A DNA stretch of 64,000 nt from Alteromonadales bacterium alter-6D02 (lineage in GTDB: Bacteria; Pseudomonadota; Gammaproteobacteria; Enterobacterales; Psychrobiaceae): positions 43,568-107,567 of the forward strand of contig PIZK01000009.1 of the NCBI GenBank assembly GCA_002835545.1, written 5' to 3'. Below the pieces are notes generated by a model. It saw only the letters and a program-made list of their open reading frames with translations, made no database searches and was not told the DNA's origin. Positions 55,776 through 64,000 of this stretch are shown piece after piece; the first letter of the stretch is position 1; every line of letters begins with the position of its first letter. Position numbers and translations under genes: made by a program.

Positions 55776-56125
55776 TAGGGTTTGTTGGCAGAGCTCTAGC
55801 TTACCCATATATGCCCCCCAGTGGTGTTTAAACCTGAATCTGTGTCGTATTTAAGTTCTATCTCAACCTGAGGTCCTGAATAACACACTTTCAGGACGAC
55901 GACATTCGGTTATTTCATTCGTGGTGAATTTACCCCTATATGTCTTCCCGGTAATGTTTAAGCCGGGATCTTTGTCTTGCTTAAGTGTTCTGTTTTATCT
56001 CACCGTGAGGCCCTCAATAACATACTTTAGGGGGATGCTGTAAACGCCGTTCAATGGCGGCCTATTACCTGTGAGTGAGAAAAATGTTATTCTAGCGACA
56101 ATTTTTTATTGTTTGGGAATACGTT
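55776..56125. repeat. 350-base intergenic region filled with palindromic repeats (two A-B units)
   Basis: A degenerate module A near 55814-55836 is followed by a module B hairpin GTCCTGAA/TTCAGGAC (55873-55880 with 55890-55897). Then come a clear module A, TCCCGG/CCGGGA (55946-55951 with 55963-55968), and a degenerate module B (56010-56034). The A-to-B distance is about 60 bases in both units. I see no gene. Confidence 0.7.
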
Positions 56126-56575
56126 TTGAAACTTAAGCCGTCTTTGTATAAATACTTTCTATTTTCTATCATTATTTCGCTTATAGTGAGCTTTTTTTAT
56201 CAATGGTTTGTCTATGATGAAATGATACCATTTCTGCTATTGTTAGTGCTGCCGCTGCTATTGAGCTGCTATCGCTATACTGATGGCTACTTTGCTAAAA
56301 ATGCGTTAGGTAATTTGATAAAAAGAAACGATGACAAGCTTGATTTTTCACGCTTGCAGGCAATGCCTCTAGCTAAAGTTGTCCCTCAGCAATCGATAGC
56401 GGTTGAACGAATTTCAACGATCACGGCGAGTAATAATATGCTATCTATCATTCTAGATGGCAATGGTAATGGAGTTGATTTTTATATGATTGCTAGTAAT
56501 GATGAGATCATTGAGCATCTTCGTTCATTGCTCAGCGAAACTGAGCTTGATGCGATCGAAATGAAATCTGTTTAG
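56126..56575 (+). CDS. Small membrane protein of unknown function (TTG start)
   Basis: 149 residues with two transmembrane helices (about 9-27 and 32-50) and a soluble C-terminal domain of about 95 residues (LQAMPLAKVVPQQSIAVERISTITASNNMLSIILDGNGNGVDFYMIASNDEIIEHL). That domain looks like a small alpha/beta or PH-like fold, but I do not recognise it. The TTG at 56126 is preceded by GGGAAT at proper spacing, and no better start exists. It is flanked on both sides by the palindromic repeats. Confidence 0.6.
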   Translation: MKLKPSLYKYFLFSIIISLIVSFFYQWFVYDEMIPFLLLLVLPLLLSCYRYTDGYFAKNALGNLIKRNDDKLDFSRLQAMPLAKVVPQQSIAVERISTITASNNMLSIILDGNGNGVDFYMIASNDEIIEHLRSLLSETELDAIEMKSV

Positions 56576-56600
56576 ACGATTCATTGCTTGTAATTACCAA

Positions 56601-56732
56601 GCGTCACTCTGAATAACCGATTTTCAGGGGGACGGGCAATTAACACCCTGCATCGTCGTTCCGGCATGTTGTTAGCCGGAATCTCTCTTTTTAAAAGCAA
56701 AACAAGACCCTGAATAAAAGCATTTCAGGACG
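56601..56732. repeat. Palindromic repeats: module B, module A, module B
   Basis: Module B (CTGAA 56609-56613 with TTCAG 56623-56627) is followed by module A (TTCCGGC 56659-56665 with GCCGGAA 56675-56681) and a further module B (CCTGAA 56709-56714 with TTCAGG 56724-56729, then ACGAC). They fill the gap before the convergent tricorn gene. Confidence 0.7.
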
Positions 56733-56764
56733 ACAATATTTGGTTGCTTCAAACAACACCAATA

Positions 56765-56798
56765 AAAAATGCCGCTAGGTTTCCCTCGCGGCATTTTT
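56765..56798. terminator. Terminator of the tricorn-like protease gene
   Basis: An 11-bp stem AAAAATGCCGC / GCGGCATTTTT (56765-56775 with 56788-56798) with A and T tracts on either side lies just after the minus-strand stop codon. Confidence 0.85.
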
Positions 56799-56823
56799 GT
56801 TAATCAAGCGGTGATTCACCTGC

Positions 56824-59800
56824 CTATTTAGGCAAGATATCGTCCGCAGGTTGTGGGTTCTTAGGGAACGGTTTTGCCTTCAATGGCTTAATTGGTGACT
56901 TCTTCATTTGACCTTTTAGATACTTAATCGCTGTCTCTAATTGAGCATCTTTACCATTAAATGTTGCATGCGGTAAATTATCCACCTCAATTGTTGGCTC
57001 GACACCACTGCCTTCAACCACCCAGCGGCCGTCCATTGCATATTGTGGGAACTCAGCAACACGGGCCATACCGTTATCAGATAAACGGTTCATGCCACGA
57101 AGCCAAACGCCCGCACCAGCTGTTTTTTTACCAATGACTGGAGCAATATCAAGTGCCTTAATACCCGCCGTAAATGTTTCACCATCAGAGTAGGTGTATT
57201 GATCGGCTAACACGACGAGGTGACCACGGAAAGTTTGCTGCATATTCGTTGACGCTTCACCAATTGGCGCTTGCCAGAACATCCACGCACGACGTAATAA
57301 CTTCTCAATGATCCAGCTATCAATATTACCGCCATTGTTACGACGAACATCGATAATTAAACCATGCTTGTTGTAGTTGGCATAAAACTCACGGGCAAAG
57401 CTTGCAATATCTTTTGCGATCATTGCTTCTAAGTGTAAATAGCCGATTTCTTTATGCGCTTTCTCAACTTTTATACGATTGTTATTCACCCAATCGTTAT
57501 AACGTAGAGTTCTATCGGTTCTAGGTGATGTCGGTGTCACAATGGTTTGTACTGCTTTTCTGCCACGTTTTAGCGAGAGTAACACTTGCTTACCCGCTTG
57601 ATTGCGTAATTGGTGGTTAAGATCGGCAACAGACTTAATTGTTATGCCATTAATTGCGGTAATGATATCGCCATTTCTTGCATCTACACCCGGACGTAAT
57701 AATGGTGAGGCTTGACTAGGCAGCTCTTTATCAAATTGATAAATGTGTTCAATTAAGACACCACGGCGACCTTGAGTTAGTACCGCACCTAAGGTAGCCG
57801 TTCTAGCACTATTAGCATCTTTAGGAACATCACCACCACGTACTTGGGAGTGTAGAGCGTTAAGCTCACCCATCATCTGAGCAAAGATATCGTTTAGCTC
57901 GTGTCGATCGGTAATACGGTCTAACAGCGGTTGATACTTTTCTTTGGTTGCTTGCCAATCTAAGCCGCGCATGTCTTTATCAAAGAAAGAATCGCGATGC
58001 ATAATCCAGGCGTCATGAAAAATTTGATTCCATTCATGGCGAGGGTTAATCAGCAACTGCCAATCTTTGGTGACAACTTTTGCGTCTGTTAAATCTGAAG
58101 GCATCTTGCCGCCGGCATCAACAATATAGAGCTTGCTGTTGTTACCACCCCTGAGTTTAACAAACATACGCTTGCCATCATCAGATAAGCTGTAATCGGC
58201 TACATTGTTAGCAAATTGAGTTAACTTAGGTGACGGTTTGATTTTAATTGACTGAAGCGTTGGCTTCGTCTTTGGTTCATTCACGCGGTCGGTTAGATAA
58301 AGGAACTTATCATTGACGCTTAAGCTGGCGTAGTTGCCTGATGGTACTGGTACTTGCCATAGGCGATCGGTTAACCCTTTCCAATCGACAGAGCTGTTCT
58401 TTTTAGCCTTTTTATCTTCTTTCTTATCTGACTTATCATTGTGTTTAACCATCAATTCATTGGCGGTTTGAAATGGGAAGCTGGCATCTTTCTTTAATGA
58501 ATAAGCAAATACTTGGGTTCTGCGATCAAACGTAGTACCAAGGTTTCTATCACCCCACGGTGAGGTTGGACTGGCGGTAAATGAACGATCTGATAAGAAA
58601 TAAATCCAGTTACCATCTGGGCTAAATGCCGGAGAGAATGAATTATATTTATCACTGGTTAGGGTCAGTGATTTGCTACTATCAATTGAAAAAAGTTCAA
58701 CACGGCTGCGCTCATCCTTCTGATGACTGCGGGTTGTTGCTAATAATTTGCTATCAGCCGACCAAACCACGCGAGAGTATGGGTCGAGTCCAGCGCCCAT
58801 ACTCATGATTTTCTTATTTTTGCCTGTGTTGATATTTAGCAGCCATAGATCACCATTCATATCATCGTGAGCTAGCCACTGACCGTCTGGAGACAATGAA
58901 ATGTCCCAACGGAAAATTGAACCGTTGTCGGTTAATTGTTTCGCGTTATCTGAGCCATCGGCAGCATATTTCCATAGCTCCATTTCACCACTGGTATCAT
59001 TAATGGCGTAAACCCACTTACCGTCATGACTAAGAATGGCTTTACGCGTTCTTGATTCAGGTTGTGTGGCAATTTCAACTAAGCGTGAGTTATCAATGCT
59101 AGCGACAGCGACGCGTCCGCGAGCAGTGATCACCACTTTGTCGTCATCTGATGCTTGGCGTGTTGATGTCGCATATTTAAGTGGTTGGTTGAGCCAATGT
59201 TCACGTAAATTAGGTAAATCTGAGGTGAGTTCGATGGCTAAGGTGTCACTGTTAGCGGCGTTTAAGTCTAATAACTTAAGATCGGCGCCTAACTGATAAA
59301 TGATCTTACCTTGATCTAATTTAGCCGAGCGTACTGGCCAGTCTTTATAACGAGTAACTTGGCGTTGCTGACTGCCATCAAGGTTCATAGACCAAATGTT
59401 ATCGTTACCGCTTGCATCGCTAATAAAGTAAAGCGTGTCTTGGTAAACCATAGGTTGACGTACCGAGCCGATATGATCTGTAGTGAGCTTTTTCGCTTCT
59501 TTACTTGAACCCAAACGGTATGACCATAGCTCGCCCTTAGCCCCACCGCGATATACCTTGGCATTATCGGTTGAAACTTGTAAACCAAACTGTACGAAAT
59601 AGATGTTCTTATTATCTTGGTCGATTGCGCCTTCAATAGCATCAGCTAGTGGGATGGTGCTGGCTACGAGATTTTCTGGGTCAACTTGGCGTAAAGTCCA
59701 GTTACCTTTGGGACCAACACGGTTGTTACTGCTATACAACACTTTATCGTCAGCGGTCCAGCCTTGCAGTTTAACTGCACTGTTTTCAAAACTAATACGC

Positions 59801-60090
59801 TTGGCAATACCACCATTGATGCCAATCACATAGACTTCTTTAGTGCCTTCATAGTTAGCAACAAACGCCACCTGACTGCCATCGTTTGAGATAGCTGCTT
59901 GCGTTTCTTCAGCAGGGTGGGTGGTTAAACGACGGGCTTGGCGCTGGTTCAGTTGGCTAACCCACAGGTCGCCTTCAGCGGTAAAAACTAAGGTGTCTTT
60001 ATGAATATCTGGCGAGCGGTAATAACCGGTAGCTGCGGTCGCAGAGCCGCACAAGCCAAGAAATAATGAAAAAGCGAGTTTCAACTTCAT
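56824..60090 (-). CDS. Tricorn-like protease (S41 family)
   Basis: A 1088-residue protein with a signal peptide (MKLKLAFSLFLGLCGSATA), so it is periplasmic, unlike archaeal tricorn. It has N-terminal beta-propeller repeats of the PD40/WD40-like kind (ISNDGSQVAFVAN, LSPDGQWLAHDD, FSPDGNWIYFLSD), a charged Lys-rich linker near 555-570, a helical core, a PDZ domain (about 770-860: VDARNGDIITAINGITIKSVADLN) and an S41 protease domain. The latter carries the catalytic-serine region DQYTYSDGETFTAG. It is expected to degrade peptides in the envelope. Single gene. Confidence 0.93.
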   Translation of the reverse strand: MKLKLAFSLFLGLCGSATAATGYYRSPDIHKDTLVFTAEGDLWVSQLNQRQARRLTTHPAEETQAAISNDGSQVAFVANYEGTKEVYVIGINGGIAKRISFENSAVKLQGWTADDKVLYSSNNRVGPKGNWTLRQVDPENLVASTIPLADAIEGAIDQDNKNIYFVQFGLQVSTDNAKVYRGGAKGELWSYRLGSSKEAKKLTTDHIGSVRQPMVYQDTLYFISDASGNDNIWSMNLDGSQQRQVTRYKDWPVRSAKLDQGKIIYQLGADLKLLDLNAANSDTLAIELTSDLPNLREHWLNQPLKYATSTRQASDDDKVVITARGRVAVASIDNSRLVEIATQPESRTRKAILSHDGKWVYAINDTSGEMELWKYAADGSDNAKQLTDNGSIFRWDISLSPDGQWLAHDDMNGDLWLLNINTGKNKKIMSMGAGLDPYSRVVWSADSKLLATTRSHQKDERSRVELFSIDSSKSLTLTSDKYNSFSPAFSPDGNWIYFLSDRSFTASPTSPWGDRNLGTTFDRRTQVFAYSLKKDASFPFQTANELMVKHNDKSDKKEDKKAKKNSSVDWKGLTDRLWQVPVPSGNYASLSVNDKFLYLTDRVNEPKTKPTLQSIKIKPSPKLTQFANNVADYSLSDDGKRMFVKLRGGNNSKLYIVDAGGKMPSDLTDAKVVTKDWQLLINPRHEWNQIFHDAWIMHRDSFFDKDMRGLDWQATKEKYQPLLDRITDRHELNDIFAQMMGELNALHSQVRGGDVPKDANSARTATLGAVLTQGRRGVLIEHIYQFDKELPSQASPLLRPGVDARNGDIITAINGITIKSVADLNHQLRNQAGKQVLLSLKRGRKAVQTIVTPTSPRTDRTLRYNDWVNNNRIKVEKAHKEIGYLHLEAMIAKDIASFAREFYANYNKHGLIIDVRRNNGGNIDSWIIEKLLRRAWMFWQAPIGEASTNMQQTFRGHLVVLADQYTYSDGETFTAGIKALDIAPVIGKKTAGAGVWLRGMNRLSDNGMARVAEFPQYAMDGRWVVEGSGVEPTIEVDNLPHATFNGKDAQLETAIKYLKGQMKKSPIKPLKAKPFPKNPQPADDILPK

Positions 60091-60610
60091 TGTTTATTCC
60101 TACGTTATAATTATATGAATATTAACTTTATTTAATTTTTTAATATATTGGATACCATTTTGTCGACTTATCATATAGACATTCATTGTCGGAGTCGACC
60201 AAAGGCGAGTATGTGTTTAATAAACTAGCAAACAAGTACAGATGCGTTGGTGTCGCTGATAAACGGAGCGTAATCTTAGTGTTTCATCGAGAGGTTTTGG
60301 CCCTCATAAAAAGTTATTTATGGGTAATTTTCTAATTTTATTGGATTAGATAATCCTAAAATACAAAAATCAGTGCGCGTTAATAATTTAATCAAATTAA
60401 CATTGGCGCAGGGGACATTTTCTCCTTTGCTTAGCAATCTAATTGATGAGGCAGCGCTAGGGCTGCATTTATCTAGGAGCATTTAGCTTATTGATTTTAA
60501 TTGCTTAATAAATTAGATTACGCCTGTAAGAGAAACTATTGGAATTGTTGGTAGTTTCGATTGATATATTATTAAACAACTATTGATAGTGTCGAGACAA
60601 GGATGAGTCG
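60091..60610. other. 520-base intergenic region
   Basis: AT-rich, between the divergent tricorn gene and the next small gene. I see no ORF worth calling. It contains an inverted repeat AATCTAATT (60436-60444) / AATTAGATT (60511-60519) and a 44-base stretch (60481-60524) that resembles 62223-62265. Confidence 0.55.
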
Positions 60611-61081
60611 ATGAAAAAATTAGTGTTTCTAATTGTGCTGGCCGCAATTGGGCTTTATTACTATAACGGAGTTGATAGCAACCCTTCAGTTATTGAGCAG
60701 CCAGTTTATCTGGAGTCTCGGGTTTACTTCTCCGTACCGAACAGTTCCAGAGAGTTAGAGTTCGTTTTTATGGGCGAGATGGTCTCGCAAAGTGATTGCA
60801 CAGAGCGAAGTGGTAATTATCCAAGCAAGCTACTCGAAAAATGTCCAGAATGCATCATCAAATCTTCAGAGTGTAAATCAGACATCCACAGTCAATACCA
60901 AAGCTTATTCGTCGATGAAGCCATGAGTACAACTTATCTAAGTTTAACCAAGGGTAATCGGTTTGAACGTAATGCTCGATTAGTCGTCTGGGGCTTAAGC
61001 GATAAAGAAGCTAAATTAGTTTGTCGTGACATGAAAACAAAAATACTAGCCAATTATGAAGGAACAGCTAGATGCATCTGA
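60611..61081 (+). CDS. Small exported or membrane-anchored protein of unknown function
   Basis: 156 residues with an N-terminal hydrophobic segment (KKLVFLIVLAAIGLYYYNG), either an uncleaved anchor or a signal, followed by a soluble domain expected in the periplasm. Six cysteines (two of them in KCPEC) suggest disulfides. I do not recognise the family. AGGA lies eight bases before the ATG. No operon partner. Confidence 0.6.
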   Translation: MKKLVFLIVLAAIGLYYYNGVDSNPSVIEQPVYLESRVYFSVPNSSRELEFVFMGEMVSQSDCTERSGNYPSKLLEKCPECIIKSSECKSDIHSQYQSLFVDEAMSTTYLSLTKGNRFERNARLVVWGLSDKEAKLVCRDMKTKILANYEGTARCI

Positions 61082-61236
61082 TGGCAATTGCGTTAACGCC
61101 TGATTGCTCTAATAATTGTTTGTCGCAGCAGTGATAATCAACCATCGTGGGCGGCGGCAAAAGAGCTAGCGATTAAAAGCTATCGTTAAGTCGAGCAATT
61201 TGGGGTGTTAATCCGTCATAACTTGCTCTATTTTAG

Positions 61237-61746
61237 TTAGGTTGCTGTAGGCTTTATCCTAATTAAAAAAGCACGGAATAATTCACACACTTGCTCAAGT
61301 GAGCTATTTAAACGGTGGTCGCCGTCAATTAAATGCAAGGTGCATTGTGCTCTTTGGGCATATTGGATTGAGTGCGCCACTGGAATCACATCGTCAGCCC
61401 AGCCATGAATGATCTCAACAGGACATGGCGGTGTTAAATAAGTTTGCTGCTGATAATCTGGCATAAACAGCGCGGGAGCTAATAAAAACAATCCTTGTGG
61501 CTGGTGGCTAGCTGCACTAACCAATGAAACATAACCGCCCATACTTGAACCCACTAACACATAAGGCTCGTGTAGCTCTGTTAAGTAACTATTTAGCTTA
61601 TCGACTCTTTGGTCTGGATCACTGAGCTGTGTATAGTCAATGCTATCAACAGTAAACCCCAATTCTTTTGCAATACTCGCTAACTGCGTTATTTTACTGC
61701 CCCAAGGGCCGCTTTCTTTGCCGTGTGAGAAGATGACTTTGATCAT
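61237..61746 (-). CDS. Small alpha/beta hydrolase
   Basis: A 169-residue single-domain hydrolase. The nucleophile elbow is GSSMGG with Ser68, the oxyanion region FSHGKESGPWGSK is at the N-terminus, an acidic residue lies in HGWADDVIP near 127, and the catalytic histidine is probably the one in GDHRL near 151. The size and layout resemble the YqiA/YcfP-type or RBBP9-like small esterases. The substrate is unknown. Single gene. Confidence 0.85.
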   Translation of the reverse strand: MIKVIFSHGKESGPWGSKITQLASIAKELGFTVDSIDYTQLSDPDQRVDKLNSYLTELHEPYVLVGSSMGGYVSLVSAASHQPQGLFLLAPALFMPDYQQQTYLTPPCPVEIIHGWADDVIPVAHSIQYAQRAQCTLHLIDGDHRLNSSLEQVCELFRAFLIRIKPTAT

Positions 61747-62341
61747 TGGAGTCCTTGATGTCAGGGAGTTGAAGAAAAGCTAACTGTCAGGGGATTATAT
61801 AGTGGCAGTTATTTTCTTGGTATGGTTAATTTAAATATGATTACACTAGTTCTGTGCGGGCATCGCCTTTAGCGTTTATGGCTCGCGCTGTTCTTGACCC
61901 ATTAAGTTGCAACGACTTCCTTCGGATGAATTCGAGCTTTATCCTTGGTTACGATTTACATAACTATTTTGAAATATAACTATCTTGAAATGTTTGGCTT
62001 ATTTTTTAGCGAAAAACCATTAACCTAATTTAAGCATAAGACTTCCCAATCATGCTACGCAATGACTTTTTACCCGCACACAATCAAGGTTTTTGTAAGA
62101 GCTTAGCACTGCCGACACTTGGTTTTAAGGGCGTTTTTTAAGAAAACCACAGGTTAGATTGTAAATAAATGAAAAGTGAAATGTCCAAACTCTTTTTCTT
62201 GAGAGAATATTTACAAATAGCCATTTAGCTTATTGAGTTTCGTACTTTTCTAAATTAGATTAGCCAATCAATGCTTGTTTAATTGGCTTATTTTAACTCG
62301 ATGATTAGACCGCTATTTGCCCAGATGGATTTGGAGTTTTT
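61747..62341. other. 595-base intergenic region
   Basis: No supported gene. On the minus strand a short open stretch (about 61845-61910) could encode NGSRTARAINAKGDARTELV before a stop, without start or context. The right part holds a copy (62223-62265) of the sequence seen at 60481-60524, and the last 60 bases probably contain the promoter of the following gene. Confidence 0.5.
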
Positions 62342-62911
62342 ATGAAGTTTATATTTGTAGATGCTGAAAATGTTGGCTCAAAAGAAATTGAAAAAATTAA
62401 TCCTACAATTTCAGATAAAGTGATGGTTTTTTCAAGAAGTGCAGCCGTAAAAGAGGTATGTGAAAGAAAGCTATTTTTATATCTATCTGGTTACCCTGTC
62501 GGATCAAATCAAGCTGATTTTTACATTATTGGTAATGCAGTCGGTTTAGTTGCTTCGTTATCAGAGTCGCAACGTGAAATGAGTCAGTTTGTTCTTTATT
62601 CGCGAGATAATTCACTAGTCACAGCATTTCGTTTTCAATGTCAGCTGCATAAAGTGAAATATTTAATTGCCCTTGAGCCAAAAGCCATCGTTCAGAAAAG
62701 TCAGCCCCCTGTGGTGAGTAAGATTGAAAAAAGTCTTGAACAAACTGTCTTATCACACTTCAATAGCGAAAACACGATTGAGTTCATTAGGAAAAAACTG
62801 AAGAGGTCTAAATCTGAGTTTACGGGGGTTATTAATAATCTAATTAAAGCCAAAAAGATTAAGCGGGTTTCTAAAAATAAGAAAACATGGGTTTGTACTT
62901 CGTCTAGGTAG
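62342..62911 (+). CDS. PIN-like (NYN-type) nuclease domain protein with C-terminal winged helix
   Basis: 189 residues. The N-terminal half has the acidic pattern of PIN/NYN ribonucleases: FVDAEN with Asp7, Glu9 and Asn10, NQADFYIIGN with Asp59, and YSRDNSLVTAF with Asp89. These would bind metal in the active site. After a linker (about 112-128) a basic C-terminal region (about 130-185: ENTIEFIRKKLKRSKSEFTGVINNLIKAKKIKRV) looks like a winged helix for nucleic-acid binding. No antitoxin precedes it. It lies 64 bases upstream of a membrane protein gene. Confidence 0.7.
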   Translation: MKFIFVDAENVGSKEIEKINPTISDKVMVFSRSAAVKEVCERKLFLYLSGYPVGSNQADFYIIGNAVGLVASLSESQREMSQFVLYSRDNSLVTAFRFQCQLHKVKYLIALEPKAIVQKSQPPVVSKIEKSLEQTVLSHFNSENTIEFIRKKLKRSKSEFTGVINNLIKAKKIKRVSKNKKTWVCTSSR

Positions 62912-62975
62912 GTCTTTAAAAGAGAACGTCGAGTTAAAGTTTGCTCTTATTAACTATTTGGGAAGTGACCAGCTT

Positions 62976-63635
62976 ATGCCTCAGTTCATTGAAGTTGATA
63001 TTATTATTCCTGCATTAGATGCGGCTATTCAACAGGTTGCTCTATTGAGTTTAGATAAAATAGGGTTAGATGTATCTGACTTTCCGTTTTGGCTTGCGAT
63101 TATTGGCTTTCCACTCGCAGTCTTTGATACATGTACTAAGCATATTGCAACAGCACTTAACATTGTACTCCACAAAACCCATAGAAACTTACGGGAATTT
63201 ACTGGCGTTTTGATCCCTGTGTTTTCTTCTATTTCCATATTCATTTTCATTATGTATGTCTCTTATCAACATGGGCTAATTTCGCGTCAAATTACACAAA
63301 ATGAGCTTAGCCAAGTGTTGTATTATTTATTGTTATTTTTAATATTTATTGTTATCTGTTTAGTTATCGCTTCGTTATCACGACTAACAGGGCAAGGTAA
63401 CTATGTTACAGGAGTCGGCTTTTTAATGGGAACGGCTTCAGTCTTTATTGAGGTTATACAAAAATATGGATTGATTGGGCAAATAAGCTGTGGTGTTGCC
63501 GTCGGTCTTACTTTTTGGCTTTGGGTCTATGGACGTAATTACAATATTAGGGCTGAGAAATTAGCGCAGGCAAAGGCTTTAACTACGGAGTCGCGAACAT
63601 GTCGACGGAAACCTTTATCTGTACCCCAACGTTAG
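62976..63635 (+). CDS. Multi-pass membrane protein of unknown function
   Basis: About 219 residues with five or so hydrophobic segments (about 38-58, 82-103, 120-142, 153-170, 176-192) and a basic C-terminal tail (SRTCRRKPLSVPQR). I do not recognise the family. I chose the ATG at 62976, with GGGAAG about 11 bases upstream; a TTG at 62958 is in frame. It is downstream of the PIN-like nuclease gene in the same direction with no terminator between, so a two-gene unit is possible. Confidence 0.6.
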   Translation: MPQFIEVDIIIPALDAAIQQVALLSLDKIGLDVSDFPFWLAIIGFPLAVFDTCTKHIATALNIVLHKTHRNLREFTGVLIPVFSSISIFIFIMYVSYQHGLISRQITQNELSQVLYYLLLFLIFIVICLVIASLSRLTGQGNYVTGVGFLMGTASVFIEVIQKYGLIGQISCGVAVGLTFWLWVYGRNYNIRAEKLAQAKALTTESRTCRRKPLSVPQR

Positions 63636-63968
63636 AACTATCGCATTTCGAACGCTTCAATGCTTGATTGGATTGGTATTACTTAGTACAGGCGTTTTTA
63701 ATTCCTTAAGGCGTACTTTGGGCGTTCTTTTCTACTGGTTTTCCTGATGGTGTACCATTGATTGATCGTTGTTTATTTATTTCAATTCTCCCTTACTTCT
63801 CTTCGTGCAGTGTTCCCAGAACAAATAAAAGCAGATTATCTAACCTTTTAGTTATTTAGCTTGTTGATCTTATTAGTTTTATAAACGTAAGCGGTCAATT
63901 AACCCCACCTACCAATGCTAATGGGCTTTTAGAATAATAACCTCACTATTTATCCACTTGAGATTATT
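63636..63968. other. Intergenic region near the right edge
   Basis: An AT-rich 333-base stretch without a credible ORF on either strand. No terminator or promoter stood out clearly. A segment at 63853-63885 weakly resembles the start of the repeat at 60481 and 62223. Confidence 0.45.
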
Positions 63969-64000
63969 ATGGCTAAACACAAAAAATCAGCACACTGTCA
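63969..64000 (+). CDS. Possible start of a gene cut by the window edge
   Basis: ATG at 63969 opens a frame MAKHKKSAHC that runs off the window. The ribosome binding site is weak and ten codons are too few to identify it. Confidence 0.25.
   Translation, partial: MAKHKKSAHC

Noticed and set aside
61845..61935. Short minus-strand peptide resembling a conserved-looking ARTARAINAKGDA segment
   Set aside because: It has no start codon or context and is interrupted by stops. It could be a remnant or coincidence, and nothing in the window settles it.
1..64000. tRNA, rRNA, CRISPR array, prophage or insertion sequence
   Set aside because: I found no cloverleaf-like or rRNA-like segment, no regularly spaced direct repeats with spacers, and no transposase, integrase or phage structural gene.

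Overview
The window is chromosomal DNA of a marine-type gammaproteobacterium, most likely of the order Alteromonadales (Shewanella/Psychrobium/Colwellia-like). This rests on gene order and protein resemblance: a complete dcw (division and cell wall) cluster running from mraZ to ftsZ-lpxC, an M23 peptidase directly upstream of secA instead of secM, the order dksA-gluQ-pcnB-folK-panB-panC, and generally AT-rich intergenic DNA. No species-level call is possible from sequence alone.

Layout. 1-1261: a 3'-truncated gene for a TVP38-type membrane domain fused to a flavoprotein disulfide oxidoreductase (minus strand). 1262-1567: divergent control region with a sigma70 promoter and three 10-bp-spaced MraZ-type repeats. 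1568-18288: mraZ, rsmH, ftsL, ftsI, murE, murF, mraY, murD, ftsW, murG, murC, ddl, ftsQ, ftsA, ftsZ, nearly all overlapping or a few bases apart, so one long transcription unit is likely. lpxC follows with its own promoter candidate. 19393-24215: a DUF721 gene, an M23 peptidase, secA and a DUF523 gene. 24280-26062: glnK-amtB behind an NtrC box and a sigma54 promoter. 26276-32022: mpl-ubiX, hpt, a DUF924 gene, an ABC exporter pair (yadGH-like) and a TrmB-like methyltransferase. 32270-34752: an unknown secreted protein and convergent pepB. 35065-37816: two bacterial PH-domain membrane proteins and sfsA. 37886-43032: dksA, gluQ, pcnB, folK, panB and panC, covering transcription control, tRNA modification, RNA polyadenylation, folate and pantothenate.

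The right third (43-64 kb) is more accessory. It holds a LEA14-like lipoprotein, then a minus-strand iron locus (DUF4856 lipoprotein, imelysin, FecA-like TonB receptor, di-iron fatty-acid hydroxylase) with two strong Fur boxes. Next come CheX, a Zur-like regulator, a GAF-GGDEF diguanylate cyclase, and a membrane-bound XRE regulator divergent from a small secreted protein. A deletion scar joins remnants of an AhpD-family gene and a LysR gene. After it lie a CHMI-like isomerase, small membrane proteins set among palindromic repeats, a tricorn-like protease, a small alpha/beta hydrolase, and a PIN-like nuclease next to a multi-pass membrane protein.

The observations I rate highest are an intergenic palindrome family (two hairpin modules, at least six copies of one of them), the back-to-back AhpD/LysR scar, the Fur-controlled iron locus, the PIN-like nuclease/membrane protein pair, and the transmembrane XRE regulator pair. 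I found no rRNA, tRNA, CRISPR array, prophage or intact insertion sequence.
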